NCBI RefSeq assembly: GCF_900163865.1
Contig: NZ_FUKU01000027.1
Location: 1-64,000 of the forward strand
Length of the DNA: 64,000 nucleotides
Direction of reading: 5' to 3'
DNA from: Sphingobacterium sp. JB170
Lineage (GTDB): Bacteria; Bacteroidota; Bacteroidia; Sphingobacteriales; Sphingobacteriaceae
This document shows positions 37,349-46,765 of the stretch, one piece after another. The first letter of the stretch is position 1. Each line of letters begins with the position of its first letter. The notes under the pieces were generated by a model, which did no database searches, was not told the origin of the DNA, and saw only the letters and a list, made by a program, of their open reading frames with translations. The translations under genes and the position numbers were made by a program.

Positions 37349-38371
37349 ATGAACGAAAATCTTGATCCCAGCCCGGAACGCTTAAACCCCATTGACAAGG
37401 ATATCGAAAGAGCCTTACGTCCGCAGGCTTTTGAAGATTTTACTGGACAGCAAAAGATCTTAGAGAATCTCTCCATATTTGTAAAGGCAGCAAAGCTGCG
37501 TGCTGAAGCCCTAGATCATGTATTATTACATGGCCCTCCGGGTTTAGGAAAAACTACTTTATCGCATATTATTGCAAATGAGATGGGCGTTAATATCAAG
37601 ATCACTTCTGGTCCCGTGTTGGATAAACCAGGCGATTTGGCCGGTCTCCTAACGAATTTGGAGGAAGGTGACGTTTTGTTTATTGACGAAATTCATCGAC
37701 TGAGTCCAGTTGTCGAGGAATACTTGTATTCAGCGATGGAGGACTTTAAGATTGACATTATGCTTGAAACGGGCCCTAACGCACGCTCTGTTCAAATTTC
37801 GCTTAACTCTTTTACGCTTATTGGTGCCACCACGCGCTCGGGCTTATTAACAGCGCCGTTGCGCGCCCGGTTCGGTATAAATTCCCGTCTACAATATTAC
37901 GATGCGAAACTATTGACGTCTATCGTACTTCGTTCCTCATCAATATTAAACACACCAATAAGTGATGAAGGGGCCTATGAAATTGCGAGGCGTAGCCGTG
38001 GTACACCACGTATTGCCAATGCACTTCTTCGCAGAACACGCGACTTTGCCCAGGTAAAAGGCACAGGCGAAATTGACCAGGCTATCGCTAAGTACGCACT
38101 TAACGCTTTAAATGTCGATGAATATGGATTGGACGAAATGGATAACCGTATTCTTTCGACCATTATAGAAAAATTTAAAGGTGGGCCAGTGGGCCTGAAA
38201 ACAATTGCTACGGCCGTAGGGGAGGATGAAGGAACTATTGAAGAAGTTTACGAACCGTTCCTTATTCAAGAGGGATATTTGATGCGCACTTCGCGCGGAC
38301 GAGAGTGTACCGATCTTGCCTATCAGCATCTTGGAAAGGCAAACTTACGTAATGGAAATACGTTATTTTAG
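37349..38371 (+). CDS. ruvB: Holliday junction branch-migration helicase RuvB
   Basis: 340 aa from the ATG at 37349, the usual N-terminus [12 protein letters not shown]; upstream in-frame codons are not a better start. AAA+ motor with Walker [10 protein letters not shown], Walker [12 protein letters not shown], sensor 1 IGATTRSG, arginine finger region RARFGI, and the C-terminal winged helix ([24 protein letters not shown]... [10 protein letters not shown]). With RuvA and RuvC, which are elsewhere, it moves Holliday junctions in recombinational repair. Confidence 0.98.
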   Translation: MNENLDPSPERLNPIDKDIERALRPQAFEDFTGQQKILENLSIFVKAAKLRAEALDHVLLHGPPGLGKTTLSHIIANEMGVNIKITSGPVLDKPGDLAGLLTNLEEGDVLFIDEIHRLSPVVEEYLYSAMEDFKIDIMLETGPNARSVQISLNSFTLIGATTRSGLLTAPLRARFGINSRLQYYDAKLLTSIVLRSSSILNTPISDEGAYEIARRSRGTPRIANALLRRTRDFAQVKGTGEIDQAIAKYALNALNVDEYGLDEMDNRILSTIIEKFKGGPVGLKTIATAVGEDEGTIEEVYEPFLIQEGYLMRTSRGRECTDLAYQHLGKANLRNGNTLF

Positions 38372-38440
38372 AGACTTCGACCTTACGAGATATTTCGAGG
38401 CTAACAACCTCAAATGCACCTTTTCTAATTGTTAAAATAA

Positions 38441-38989
38441 CTACTGAATTCGTTTCCGTATTTGTTTTGAGCGGGCAACAAGAGCAGCACTTGCATCGAT
38501 TAAAAGGTAGTCTATCTGCGCCTGAAGTTCGGTCTTGATCCAAGGAGCATGCGTATTAAAATTTGCAATAATATCTAAACAGTTAACTTTGGCAGCCACA
38601 GGGCATTGCGGATCGATCACCCAATTAAAACACACTCCAACCAATCGATCAATCTGTTGACTGGTATGTGTAATCCTATTTTTTCCGTTGCTTGCAAGCA
38701 TGGCTAATTTTGTCAGGCAGCGTATTGCACTCCAGTTTTTTTGATTCTCCAGCGTGTTGATATATTGATCATATATATTTGTAATAATCGAAGGGTGCTT
38801 TAAAACCACGTGTTCCAAAAGCCAGGCCGAACGGAAAGAAACAACTGAATCATTAAACAAGCTATAATCCAGTAGAATACTAGGGGTGAGGTTGTTGTCT
38901 TCTAACAGTTGAAGGTCGAAATCCTTTACTTTTACCAGGCGAATCCCGTGGTTGAGAAAATTGACAACATCCTTTTCACTCCTCCTCAT
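38441..38989 (-). CDS. Hypothetical helical protein overlapping the RecD-like helicase end
   Basis: 182 aa from the ATG at 38989 (MRRSEKDVVNFL). It is predominantly helical with leucine/isoleucine-rich repeats resembling HEAT-like alpha solenoids (LLEHVVLKHPSIITNIYDQYI, AAKVNCLDIIANFN). No signal peptide or membrane helix. Its start overlaps the last 14 bases of the helicase gene, so translation is probably coupled. I do not recognise the family. A longer frame to 39034 exists but would overlap more. Confidence 0.65.
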   Translation of the reverse strand: MRRSEKDVVNFLNHGIRLVKVKDFDLQLLEDNNLTPSILLDYSLFNDSVVSFRSAWLLEHVVLKHPSIITNIYDQYINTLENQKNWSAIRCLTKLAMLASNGKNRITHTSQQIDRLVGVCFNWVIDPQCPVAAKVNCLDIIANFNTHAPWIKTELQAQIDYLLIDASAALVARSKQIRKRIQ

Positions 38990-40403
38990 AAAACTTCGGG
39001 CTAAAGTTGACCAAAAATAACTCTTCACGTGCACGCGTTATTGCCGTATAGAGCCACCTCAAGAATTCCGTATTGAGCATCTCATCATTCATATACCCTT
39101 GATCTACGAACACACAGGGCCACTGTCCACCTTGCGCTTTGTGACAGGTAATGGCGTAAGCAAACTTTATTTGAAGCGCATTATAATAGGGGTCTTTTTT
39201 TATAGCCTCTAACCGATCTATTTTCAATGGTATATCACTGTAATCTCGTACAATAGACTCATATAGCTGTTTCGATTGTTCACGAGGAAAGTTCGGGGCA
39301 TCGACGTAGATGCTATCCAGTAACACGCGGCAAACAATGGGTTCTAGTTCGTCATCATCAATAAATTCGAGCGAAATATCTGCAAAGCGAAAACCATGCT
39401 GCTCATGTACATTACTTACTTTTCGAACTTTTGCCTGATCGCCATTCGCAATAAACCCAGTGTTTTTTTCATCATGTTGCTGCAACCAGTAGTAGTTATT
39501 ACGGACGACCATAATTAAATCTCCACCAGTAATTTCCTCCTCGCGGAATAATATCTGATTACGAATGTGCTGATTATACAAATTAGCAGACTTATTCGAT
39601 CGGCAGATAACAATGCTATTTTCGATATTAAACTTATCATAACTGTAATGCAATCCTTCAATCAAACGGTCTCCATTCATTCGAAAGATATCTTTAAAAC
39701 CGTTAGTTCGAAAATGAGGAAAAGGCAAAGACGATTCAGGGTTCTCCAAGCGGATATCGTTACGAACCTGTGTTGCGTTAAATAATATCCCAGAATCGAA
39801 TTGCTGACGAACCACTTCCTTTAATTCATAATGCATGATATGCAAATGGTAATTGGTAGTTAAATAACTCGGATCTAACGCAGGACTTTCTACCATGCCC
39901 ACCGGCGGAAGCTGCGCAGTATCCCCAACGAACATTAAACAGCAATTTTTCCCCGACCGTACGTAACTAATTAAATCACTTAATAGACTACGTGAAAAGA
40001 AGTGAACACCTTCGTCGGCTATCATCGATGCCTCATCAATAATAAACAAAGTGTCTTCATGTAGATTTTCCGCCAGCACAAAGTCAAGATCCATCGTGGC
40101 AGCCGTTTTCTTGCGATAGATCTTTTTGTGAATAGTAAAAGCCTTTCTGCCTGAATAATAGCGCATAACTTTAGCAGCCCTGCCCGTAGGAGCAAGTAGT
40201 ACCGATCGTTTGCGGAGTGATGGGAGTACACGTACGAGTGCGCTTATTAATGTCGTTTTTCCGGTTCCAGCATAACCTTTAAGCACAAAGCAAGTATCCT
40301 GACGAAAGGTCATAATGAATTCCTCTAGTAACGCAATAGCCTGGCTCTGCTGGCCGGTTGGAGGCCAGGGCAATTGTTGTTTAAGAAGGTTCTGGATGTG
40401 CAT
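38976..40403 (-). CDS. RecD/Pif1-like superfamily 1 DNA helicase
   Basis: 475 aa from the ATG at 40403 (MHIQNLLKQ); a TTG lies six bases upstream. SF1 helicase motifs: Walker A GYAGTGKTTL (I), LLAPTGRAAKVM (Ia), LFIIDEASMI (II), FVGDTAQLPPVG (III), and the UvrD-C2-type C-terminal part AITCHKAQGGQW and LYTAITRAREEL (V, VI). ATP-driven 5'-3' unwinding, as in RecD or Pif1. The short length and lack of a RecB/RecC partner make it a stand-alone RecD-like helicase. It is followed by the overlapping helical gene. Confidence 0.92.
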   Translation of the reverse strand: MHIQNLLKQQLPWPPTGQQSQAIALLEEFIMTFRQDTCFVLKGYAGTGKTTLISALVRVLPSLRKRSVLLAPTGRAAKVMRYYSGRKAFTIHKKIYRKKTAATMDLDFVLAENLHEDTLFIIDEASMIADEGVHFFSRSLLSDLISYVRSGKNCCLMFVGDTAQLPPVGMVESPALDPSYLTTNYHLHIMHYELKEVVRQQFDSGILFNATQVRNDIRLENPESSLPFPHFRTNGFKDIFRMNGDRLIEGLHYSYDKFNIENSIVICRSNKSANLYNQHIRNQILFREEEITGGDLIMVVRNNYYWLQQHDEKNTGFIANGDQAKVRKVSNVHEQHGFRFADISLEFIDDDELEPIVCRVLLDSIYVDAPNFPREQSKQLYESIVRDYSDIPLKIDRLEAIKKDPYYNALQIKFAYAITCHKAQGGQWPCVFVDQGYMNDEMLNTEFLRWLYTAITRAREELFLVNFSPKFYEEE

Positions 40404-40612
40404 AGCCAAAGTTATTCAAAAGGTTGATCAATTCAATTGGAAATCTTATTTTTGTTAATTAAGAATGGAGTTTCTTCGTTTATTGGTTACCTTGTCGTTT
40501 GGCAGCCAATTTCTATATTAGAGGAAGGCAATAAGATGGCGATACTGGATGGGCAGCAGTAAAGTCCTTATCTAGAATTTGATTCGTTAAAAGCACAGGA
40601 TTCAAAACATAC

Positions 40613-41407
40613 ATGAAATATACATCTAAGAATTTTCATTTACATTATATACCGCAATACAAATTGCTCATAAAAACCGGTTTTATAGAAGAAACGCTAG
40701 TTGTGATCGATGAAAGTAATGAAGTTCAAGTCCTTCATTCCTACCCATCCAACCAGCCCGATAGCGCGGCAACAAAACTATTAGGGCTCCCGTTCCAGCA
40801 AGTCTTCATCACATTAGCGCTACAGGGCCTCGTGTTTATTCCGAGCGAAGTTTACAATGAAAATGACCGGTCCTTGTATCAACAATTTCTGCCTGATGAT
40901 AATCTCTCTCGGACACACAAGGTAGATATTGATAGTATCGATGTCTCGGGATGTTATCAATTTGATTTGCTAACGCATAATAAATGGAAATCAATCTTCC
41001 CGAAAGCAATTTTTGTCGCGAATTTCAGTATCGTATTGCAGCAAGCACAAGCTCATATCCCACTGCAAGGCGAGGTTTTTGGCATACATATGAACGACAA
41101 TCAAGCAGAGCTTTTCGCTTTTAAAAATGGTAAATTTCAGTTCTATCAAATATTTGATGTTCACAGTAAGAATGACTTGAACTACTTCATTTTAAATACG
41201 TGTAATTCAATAGGTATATCACCTAAGATGAACAAGATTCTTGTTTCGGGATTAGCGATGGATCATGAATATACGATGCTCCTTGAAGGTTTTTCGACGA
41301 ACCTTGTATTTATAAAACCGACAACAAATGTTCATAGCGAAGAGGAAAAAGTGAACGAGAAATTAGACCCATTAAATACACTTATAGATAGTCAATTATG
41401 CGCATAA
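40613..41407 (+). CDS. DUF3822 family protein
   Basis: 264 aa. The sequence (HLHYIPQYKLLIKTGFIEETLVVIDES, QVFITLALQGLVFIPSEVYNENDRSLY) fits the DUF3822 family, an ASKHA-like (actin/hexokinase-fold) group of Bacteroidota usually next to rsmD and coaD, exactly as here. Function unknown. Its stop overlaps the rsmD start by 10 bp, so coupling is likely. Confidence 0.85.
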   Translation: MKYTSKNFHLHYIPQYKLLIKTGFIEETLVVIDESNEVQVLHSYPSNQPDSAATKLLGLPFQQVFITLALQGLVFIPSEVYNENDRSLYQQFLPDDNLSRTHKVDIDSIDVSGCYQFDLLTHNKWKSIFPKAIFVANFSIVLQQAQAHIPLQGEVFGIHMNDNQAELFAFKNGKFQFYQIFDVHSKNDLNYFILNTCNSIGISPKMNKILVSGLAMDHEYTMLLEGFSTNLVFIKPTTNVHSEEEKVNEKLDPLNTLIDSQLCA

Positions 41408-41943
41408 TCGGTGGAAAACTTGGTGGAATACGTTTGACGCCTCCGACGAAGTTACCGGTAAGACCAACGACTGATATCGCGAAAGAAGCACTTTTTAATA
41501 TTCTGGAAAATAGAATTGAACTACCGGAGTCGGTCTGTTTGGATCTTTACACCGGTACCGGAAACATAGCCTTCGAACTCGCTTCACGAGGCGCGAGATC
41601 GGTCCAGAGTGTTGACAGACACTTTAAGTGCTTGCAATATATCGCCGAAACCGCCAGAAAGTTAAAAGTGGAGGATATCATAAAAACGAAGAAAGCTGAT
41701 GTGATGAAATTTATTGCAAGCAGTAAACGACAATACGATCTTATTTTTGCTGATCCACCATACGATATTGATGAACTACCCGCGCTAGCAAATCGCATTC
41801 TCGATCAGGGAATGCTCCGTGACGATGGATTGCTCATTGTGGAACACCCTTCACTGCGTAAAATGGAAAAATCAACTTTGTTACTTGAAACACGCAAGTA
41901 TGGGAATTCGTCATTTAGCTTTTATCAAAAATCGCCACAATAA
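41398..41943 (+). CDS. rsmD: 16S rRNA (guanine(966)-N2)-methyltransferase
   Basis: 181 aa. Class I SAM-dependent methyltransferase: RIIGGKLGGIRL at the N-terminus, LDLYTGTGNIAFELASRGA (SAM-binding motif I), VDRHFKCLQYI and the catalytic (D/N)PPY motif as FADPPYDI near residue 120. Methylates G966 of 16S rRNA late in 30S assembly. It starts inside the DUF3822 gene and lies 15 bp before coaD. Confidence 0.95.
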   Translation: MRIIGGKLGGIRLTPPTKLPVRPTTDIAKEALFNILENRIELPESVCLDLYTGTGNIAFELASRGARSVQSVDRHFKCLQYIAETARKLKVEDIIKTKKADVMKFIASSKRQYDLIFADPPYDIDELPALANRILDQGMLRDDGLLIVEHPSLRKMEKSTLLLETRKYGNSSFSFYQKSPQ

Positions 41944-41958
41944 AAACCACTATCAATT

Positions 41959-42426
41959 ATGAAAACTGCCGTTTTTGCAGGGTCATTTGACCCTTTTACT
42001 TTCGCTCATAAAGATTTAGTTGAACGAGGTTTAGAACTTTTCGATAAAGTAATTATTGCGATTGGTGTAAATAGTGCCAAAAAAGGGTTGATGAGTTCCG
42101 ACCAAAGGGTAGAAAGTATTAACGAGTTATTTCACGGTAAGTTGGGCATCGAGGTTACGCAATTCACTGGTCTTACGGTTGATTTTTGCCGTAAGAGCGG
42201 CGCACGGTATTTACTTCGCGGATTGCGCAATACCAATGACTTCAATTTTGAAAACGCCATCGCACAGAACAATCTACTATTAGCACCCGAGATAGACACG
42301 TGCTTTTTGATGGCCCGATCCGGACTGGGGCATATTTCCTCGACTATTGTCCGTGATATTATTCAAAATTCGGGCGATGTGACGGCACTTGTCCCAAAAG
42401 AAATAATAAAGCACATTACCGTTTAA
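41959..42426 (+). CDS. coaD: Pantetheine-phosphate adenylyltransferase
   Basis: 155 aa, normal size. Transfers AMP from ATP to 4'-phosphopantetheine, the penultimate step of CoA synthesis. Motifs: AGSFDPFTFAHKDLVERG (TxxH nucleotide site), LRGLRNTNDFNFENAIAQNN and the ISSTIVRD motif near residue 128. End of the DUF3822-rsmD-coaD cluster. Confidence 0.96.
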   Translation: MKTAVFAGSFDPFTFAHKDLVERGLELFDKVIIAIGVNSAKKGLMSSDQRVESINELFHGKLGIEVTQFTGLTVDFCRKSGARYLLRGLRNTNDFNFENAIAQNNLLLAPEIDTCFLMARSGLGHISSTIVRDIIQNSGDVTALVPKEIIKHITV

Positions 42427-42549
42427 TTCCCAATATAATTCAGCGTCTGGATAACGAATAATTGACCAATTAACTCTTTTTCAATGTAGGCTTGTAAGCT
42501 AGCTTAGCAGTGTCGGTGTATCCATTTGGATTAGATATTACGTTCGAAC

Positions 42550-43857
42550 CTACGTGCGGCCTACTTTAACCTTTTTGCCTTTTATCTTATTATTCACCGA
42601 CTGCTTGATAATAGAAGCTGCTACATTCCGATCTACGGACACGAACGATTCTTTTTCTTTCACCTCAATCAATCCGACATCTTCTTTAACGACGCCGTCT
42701 AAATTTAACAGGTAACCTACAATATCAACTTTGTTTATCTTATCTTTCTTACCACCAGTTACATAAAGGGTAGCAAATGGAGAATTAGGTGGTAAATCAT
42801 ACTCTAGTCCGTCAAGGTCTACTGTAGGCGCATCTGCCGGCACATACGGATAATCTTCTTCGGGTTTTAAAATCACGTAAACCTCGCCACTCGCTTGCAT
42901 ACGAGCAGTACGACCGTTACGATGCGTAAAGGCATCTTCTTTATACGGTAACTGATAATGAATAATCGTTTCCACTTCAGGAATATCTAGTCCGCGCGCG
43001 GCCAAATCTGTGGCTATCAGTATCCGGTTGGAGTTGTTACGAAATTTCAGTAGGGCGAGTTCACGATCAGATTGCTCCAAACCACCATGGAAAAGATCAT
43101 GAATAACTCCTCGGTCTTCTAGAAGCTCACTGACGTGATCAACCGCCTCACGGTGGTTACAAAATATAATAGTCTTCTTCGAACCGTTACGACAAAGGAG
43201 TTTAAATAATGCTTTTAGTTTGTTTTGTGGGGGAGCAATGACCTTCTGAATCAACAGTTTGGGTGCAGATGAAGCATCAGCTGAAAAATCTACCGTTACA
43301 AATGCGCCAATTCCTGTAAATTCGGGAATATCGCTCATTTTGGTTGCCGAGGTGAGAATGCGATGCCTTAAACCATGTAAGCGTTCGACGATCGAGGTCA
43401 TCTGACCGACAAAACCGAACTCCAACGATTTATCAAACTCATCAAGAACAAGGGTATGAATTGCACGAGGATCAACGTGATTCCGTTCAAAGTGATACAT
43501 CACTCTACCTGGAGTACCTATTAGTATGTCTGGTGCTTCGCGCAGTTTATTACGCTCAACTTTGGTATCGTTTCCTCCATAGACACATGTAACTTTTTGT
43601 CCCTGATGAACTTTGCGCATTACCTCTTCAATCTGTAGTGCGAGTTCGCGTGTAGGTACTAAAACCAACACCTGAGTCCCCTCGTAGTTCTCAATAATGT
43701 GTTTTTCTAATAGAAGCGCGAATGCAAGCGTTTTACCCGTTCCCGTAGGAGAGTGTAAAACGAAGTCCTTTTTATCATCGTATTTCTCGAGAACCGCTTG
43801 CTGCATCTCATTGAGTTGAGAAATCTGCAGACGTCGTAAAATTTGCTGTAGCTCCAT
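42550..43857 (-). CDS. DEAD-box family RNA helicase with DEFD motif and DbpA-like C-terminal domain
   Basis: 435 aa. SF2 motifs: Q motif region (LQISQLNEMQQAVLEKY), SPTGTGKT (I), PTRELALQ (Ia), TPGRVMYHF (Ib), VLDEFDKSLEFG (II, with Phe replacing Ala so DEFD), TSATKM (III, SAT), ATDLAARGLDIPEV (V) and HRNGRTARM (VI). The last ~75 residues (KINKVDIVGYLLNLDGVVKEDVG... VDRNVAASIIKQ) look like a DbpA/CsdA RNA-binding domain, suggesting a ribosome-assembly role. Single gene on minus. Confidence 0.9.
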   Translation of the reverse strand: MELQQILRRLQISQLNEMQQAVLEKYDDKKDFVLHSPTGTGKTLAFALLLEKHIIENYEGTQVLVLVPTRELALQIEEVMRKVHQGQKVTCVYGGNDTKVERNKLREAPDILIGTPGRVMYHFERNHVDPRAIHTLVLDEFDKSLEFGFVGQMTSIVERLHGLRHRILTSATKMSDIPEFTGIGAFVTVDFSADASSAPKLLIQKVIAPPQNKLKALFKLLCRNGSKKTIIFCNHREAVDHVSELLEDRGVIHDLFHGGLEQSDRELALLKFRNNSNRILIATDLAARGLDIPEVETIIHYQLPYKEDAFTHRNGRTARMQASGEVYVILKPEEDYPYVPADAPTVDLDGLEYDLPPNSPFATLYVTGGKKDKINKVDIVGYLLNLDGVVKEDVGLIEVKEKESFVSVDRNVAASIIKQSVNNKIKGKKVKVGRT

Positions 43858-43938
43858 ATGCGCAAAAGTACAACTAATAATTCGAAAAGATTCGGCTTAG
43901 TTTACAGGCGGGGAAATATTCGCTGCTTCTGCTTTATA

Positions 43939-43977
43939 TGATAAAGGCTATCCCGCGCTGCGGGATAGCCTTTATCA
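43939..43977 (-). terminator. Very strong hairpin downstream of the outer-membrane barrel gene
   Basis: 17-bp perfect stem (43940-43956 with 43960-43976, extended to 18 bp by T/A) with a 3-nt loop GCT. No U-tract follows on either strand. It lies between the 3' end of the barrel gene and the 5' end of the helicase gene, so it could stop or stabilise the barrel mRNA. Confidence 0.7.
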
Positions 43978-43997
43978 AATCGTTAATATTGTCCGTA

Positions 43998-44582
43998 TTA
44001 AAAGTGGAACTGTACTCCCAGAGATGGTGATAAAGAGTTCGCATCTAAACCAAATTCATTAGAAGAATCGTAGGAATCTTTACCATCGAAATGATTGTAG
44101 TACAATCCGCGAACTTTCAATTCTATACCAATTTTCGGTGTTGGGAAAAAGGCAATACCCGGAGCAAGCTCAACACCGTAAGAAGCAAATTTATCAGTAC
44201 GGTTGGTCGAAGGATCTTCGAATTCCACTTCACCCCATTGCATCGGAACGGATAATTGTGCAAAAAACTTAAACTGACCATCGCCGATATAATTTCTTAC
44301 GAAAGGAGCTAGATTAAAAGAATTTGATTTGTTCACATCGATTGAATTATCGACTTTACTCCAATTATATCCGACAGCAGTTCCTACAGCCCAATTGTCG
44401 CTAACGAAATAGCCGACGGTAGGGTTAATAGAGAAACTTGAAGTTTCAGCCTCACTATCATCTACGTTATTCGTATGAAAGCCGACTTGTCCACCTACAA
44501 TAAATTTCCCCTGTTCAGTTTGTGCTTGTGATGCCATTGTCAATCCAGCAACGGCTGTCAGAGTTAGTAATAATTTTTTCAT
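43998..44582 (-). CDS. Small outer-membrane beta-barrel (porin-like) protein
   Basis: 194 aa. Signal peptide about 20 residues (MKKLLLTLTAVAGLTMASQAQ). The rest is an eight-stranded-type barrel: FIVGGQVGFHTNN, PTVGYFVSDNWAVGTAVGYNWSKV, NLAPFVRNYIG, QLSVPMQW, IGIELKVRGLYY and a terminal SLGVQFHF with an aromatic C-terminal residue. General OmpA/OprF-like small barrel of the PF13568-type; function unknown. Monocistronic, long leader upstream. Confidence 0.85.
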   Translation of the reverse strand: MKKLLLTLTAVAGLTMASQAQTEQGKFIVGGQVGFHTNNVDDSEAETSSFSINPTVGYFVSDNWAVGTAVGYNWSKVDNSIDVNKSNSFNLAPFVRNYIGDGQFKFFAQLSVPMQWGEVEFEDPSTNRTDKFASYGVELAPGIAFFPTPKIGIELKVRGLYYNHFDGKDSYDSSNEFGLDANSLSPSLGVQFHF

Positions 44583-44865
44583 TTTGTGTGTTATTTAATT
44601 TATTTAATTTGTTTGACTATTTATCTATATGATTCAGTAAGTTCAATACTTGTGCCAACTGATTTATCGATTGTCATCAAATTGTTTAATTGCATAAATG
44701 ATTGATTAGTATAACTCTTAGTTGAAAAATCATCGGTTAATATTGTCAAGGGGAACTGTCAATTAGGTAATCCCGGTGACAAAATAGCATATAGGTCGGT
44801 CCTTATGTCACTAACTAAGGGCCATAGAACAACGAAGGAGCATTAATATTACGCAGCCGATGCCC
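44583..44865. other. Intergenic region upstream of the barrel gene
   Basis: Leader and promoter region of the barrel gene on minus, AT-rich, no gene. I see no clear TAnnTTTG match at the right distance and no recognised riboswitch. Confidence 0.5.
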
Positions 44866-44902
44866 AAAAAAAACGCCCGGCATAAGAAGCATATGTCGGG
44901 CG
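44866..44902 (-). terminator. Terminator of the grpE-dnaJ operon
   Basis: CGCCCGGCAT (44874-44883) pairs with ATGTCGGGCG (44893-44902) with one G-T wobble, loop of 9 nt; the A-run 44866-44873 becomes a U-tract on minus. Lies 21 bp downstream of the dnaJ stop. Confidence 0.85.
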
Positions 44903-44923
44903 GGTAAACAAAATTTAATTATT

Positions 44924-46072
44924 TTATTCGAAATACTCTTTGATACGTTCAAAGAAAGATTTCTCACTTTTGCCGGGTTGCGGCTTAAAATTAGCCGATC
45001 CTTTAAGTTTCTCTAATAAAGTACGCTCTTCAGCAGACACCGCCTTTGGCGTCCATACGTTCACGTACACAAGTTGATCTCCTTTATGATAAGAATTTAC
45101 CTCAGGTACGCCTTTTCCTTTTAAACGTAAAATTTTACCGCCTTGTGTTCCAGCATCGATTTTAATCTTCGCTTTACCATCAATTGTTGGTATTTCCACA
45201 GTGGTACCTAATGCAGCATCAGCGAAATTAATATACAAATCATATATAACATTGACACCATCACGCTTTAAGCTCTCGTGTGGAATTTCTTCAACTAAAA
45301 TAATAAGATCTCCAGGGATTCCGCCTCGCGCAGCGCTATTCCCCTTACCACTCATGGATAGCTGCATGCCTTCACTAACGCCTGCCGGAATATTTATAGA
45401 AATTGTCTCTTCCCCGCGGACGAGTCCATCACCATGACAGGTATTACATTTACTGGTGATTTCAACGCCTTCGCCATTACAAGTAGGACAGGTGCTCGAC
45501 GTCTGCATCTGACCTAGGATCGTATTGGTTACCCGGCGAACAGTCCCCGAACCACCACAAGTCCCACAGGTTTTAGAAGATGATTTATCTTTAGCTCCCG
45601 TACCATCACAAGTGTGACAATGGATTTGCTTGTTTACTTTAACTTTCTTTTCAACGCCTTTCGCTACTTCTTCAAGTGTCAATTTTACTTTAATGCGTAG
45701 ATTCGTTCCGCGTTGTACGCGACGCCCCCCACGTGAGCCGCCTCCGAAGAAGCTATCAAATGGACTTCCTCCACCACCAAAAATATCCCCAAACTGGCTG
45801 AAGATGTCGTCCATATTCATACCGCCACTGCCGCCAAAGCCTGAGGCGGAGTTAGCGGAATGGCCAAACTGATCGTAACGTTGACGTTTCTCGGAATTAC
45901 TCAGAATCTCATATGCCTCTGCTGCTTCCTTGAATTTGTCTTCTGCTTCTTTATCATCGGGGTTTTTATCCGGGTGATATTTTATCGCTAGTTTGCGATA
46001 TGCCGATTTAATCTCCGATGCCTCTGCAGATCTGGAAATACCTAATATATCGTAATAATCTCTCTTAGCCAT
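44924..46072 (-). CDS. dnaJ: Co-chaperone DnaJ
   Basis: 382 aa. J-domain with the HPD motif ([11 protein letters not shown]), Gly/Phe-rich linker ([23 protein letters not shown]), four CxxCxGxG zinc repeats ([33 protein letters not shown]) and the substrate-binding C-terminal domain. It stimulates DnaK ATP hydrolysis. It lies four bases after grpE, so they form one operon with ClpB as a functional partner at 9.6-12.2 kb; no dnaK here. Confidence 0.98.
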   Translation of the reverse strand: MAKRDYYDILGISRSAEASEIKSAYRKLAIKYHPDKNPDDKEAEDKFKEAAEAYEILSNSEKRQRYDQFGHSANSASGFGGSGGMNMDDIFSQFGDIFGGGGSPFDSFFGGGSRGGRRVQRGTNLRIKVKLTLEEVAKGVEKKVKVNKQIHCHTCDGTGAKDKSSSKTCGTCGGSGTVRRVTNTILGQMQTSSTCPTCNGEGVEITSKCNTCHGDGLVRGEETISINIPAGVSEGMQLSMSGKGNSAARGGIPGDLIILVEEIPHESLKRDGVNVIYDLYINFADAALGTTVEIPTIDGKAKIKIDAGTQGGKILRLKGKGVPEVNSYHKGDQLVYVNVWTPKAVSAEERTLLEKLKGSANFKPQPGKSEKSFFERIKEYFE

Positions 46073-46076
46073 CTTT

Positions 46077-46622
46077 CTATTGCCCTATAACTACCTTAGC
46101 GAAACGAACGACTTTATCATTTAAAAAGTATCCCTTCTCAACTACATCTATAATTTTGTTTTTCATTTTATCCGACGGTGCAGGGATTGCCGTAATTGCC
46201 TCCTGATATTCTGCATCGAATGGCTGGCCCACTAAATCTTCCATTTCTTTTAAACCCTCTAAAGCCAACGTTTTACGGAATTTTTGATCGACTAGATCAA
46301 TACCGACTTTTACAGATTCGATATCTGCCGCCGTCTGCATAGCCGCAAGTGCACGATCGAAGTCATCTAACACAGGTAATAGTTTGTGAAGAACATCTTT
46401 GCTAGCCGATTGAATAAGTTCAACACGCTCTTTTGCTGTTCTTTTTTTATAATTATCAAATTCGGCAAATAAGCGTGTGTATCTATCCTGCGCAGTTGCC
46501 AATTCTAGTTGTAATTTTTCTTCTGGAGACAGTTCTTCCTCCGACTCCTGGTTTTCAGGTGGTTCCTGTTGATTTAGTTCCTCTAAGTTTTCGTCCTGAA
46601 TATTGTTTTCCTGTTCGTTCAT
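46077..46622 (-). CDS. grpE: Nucleotide exchange factor GrpE
   Basis: 181 aa from the ATG at 46622; an adjacent ATG at 46625 and a longer frame are possible. Acidic, low-complexity N-terminus ([20 protein letters not shown]...), long coiled-coil (about 45-110), then the beta-wing C-terminus ([46 protein letters not shown]). Exchanges ADP from DnaK and acts as a thermosensor. Immediately upstream of dnaJ. Confidence 0.95.
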   Translation of the reverse strand: MNEQENNIQDENLEELNQQEPPENQESEEELSPEEKLQLELATAQDRYTRLFAEFDNYKKRTAKERVELIQSASKDVLHKLLPVLDDFDRALAAMQTAADIESVKVGIDLVDQKFRKTLALEGLKEMEDLVGQPFDAEYQEAITAIPAPSDKMKNKIIDVVEKGYFLNDKVVRFAKVVIGQ

Positions 46623-46689
46623 CATATCTATAAATAGCAATAAATTGTATTCGTCAAAAGCGGGTTCAATAATTTTGCCAACATAAGTA

Positions 46690-46744
46690 AAACCGACACC
46701 CTGTCAGTTTGCTTCAAAACAAACGTTCAAAATGTCGGTTTTTT
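46690..46744. terminator. Structured hairpin between ftsE and grpE
   Basis: AACCGACA (46691-46698) pairs with TGTCGGTT (46733-46740); inside, GTTTG/CAAAC forms a smaller stem. TTTTTT follows on plus and AAAA precedes it. The strong U-tract is in the plus direction although both flanking genes are on minus, so its role as ftsE terminator is only moderately supported. Confidence 0.5.
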
Positions 46745-46765
46745 GATTATATGTCAGTATATCTC

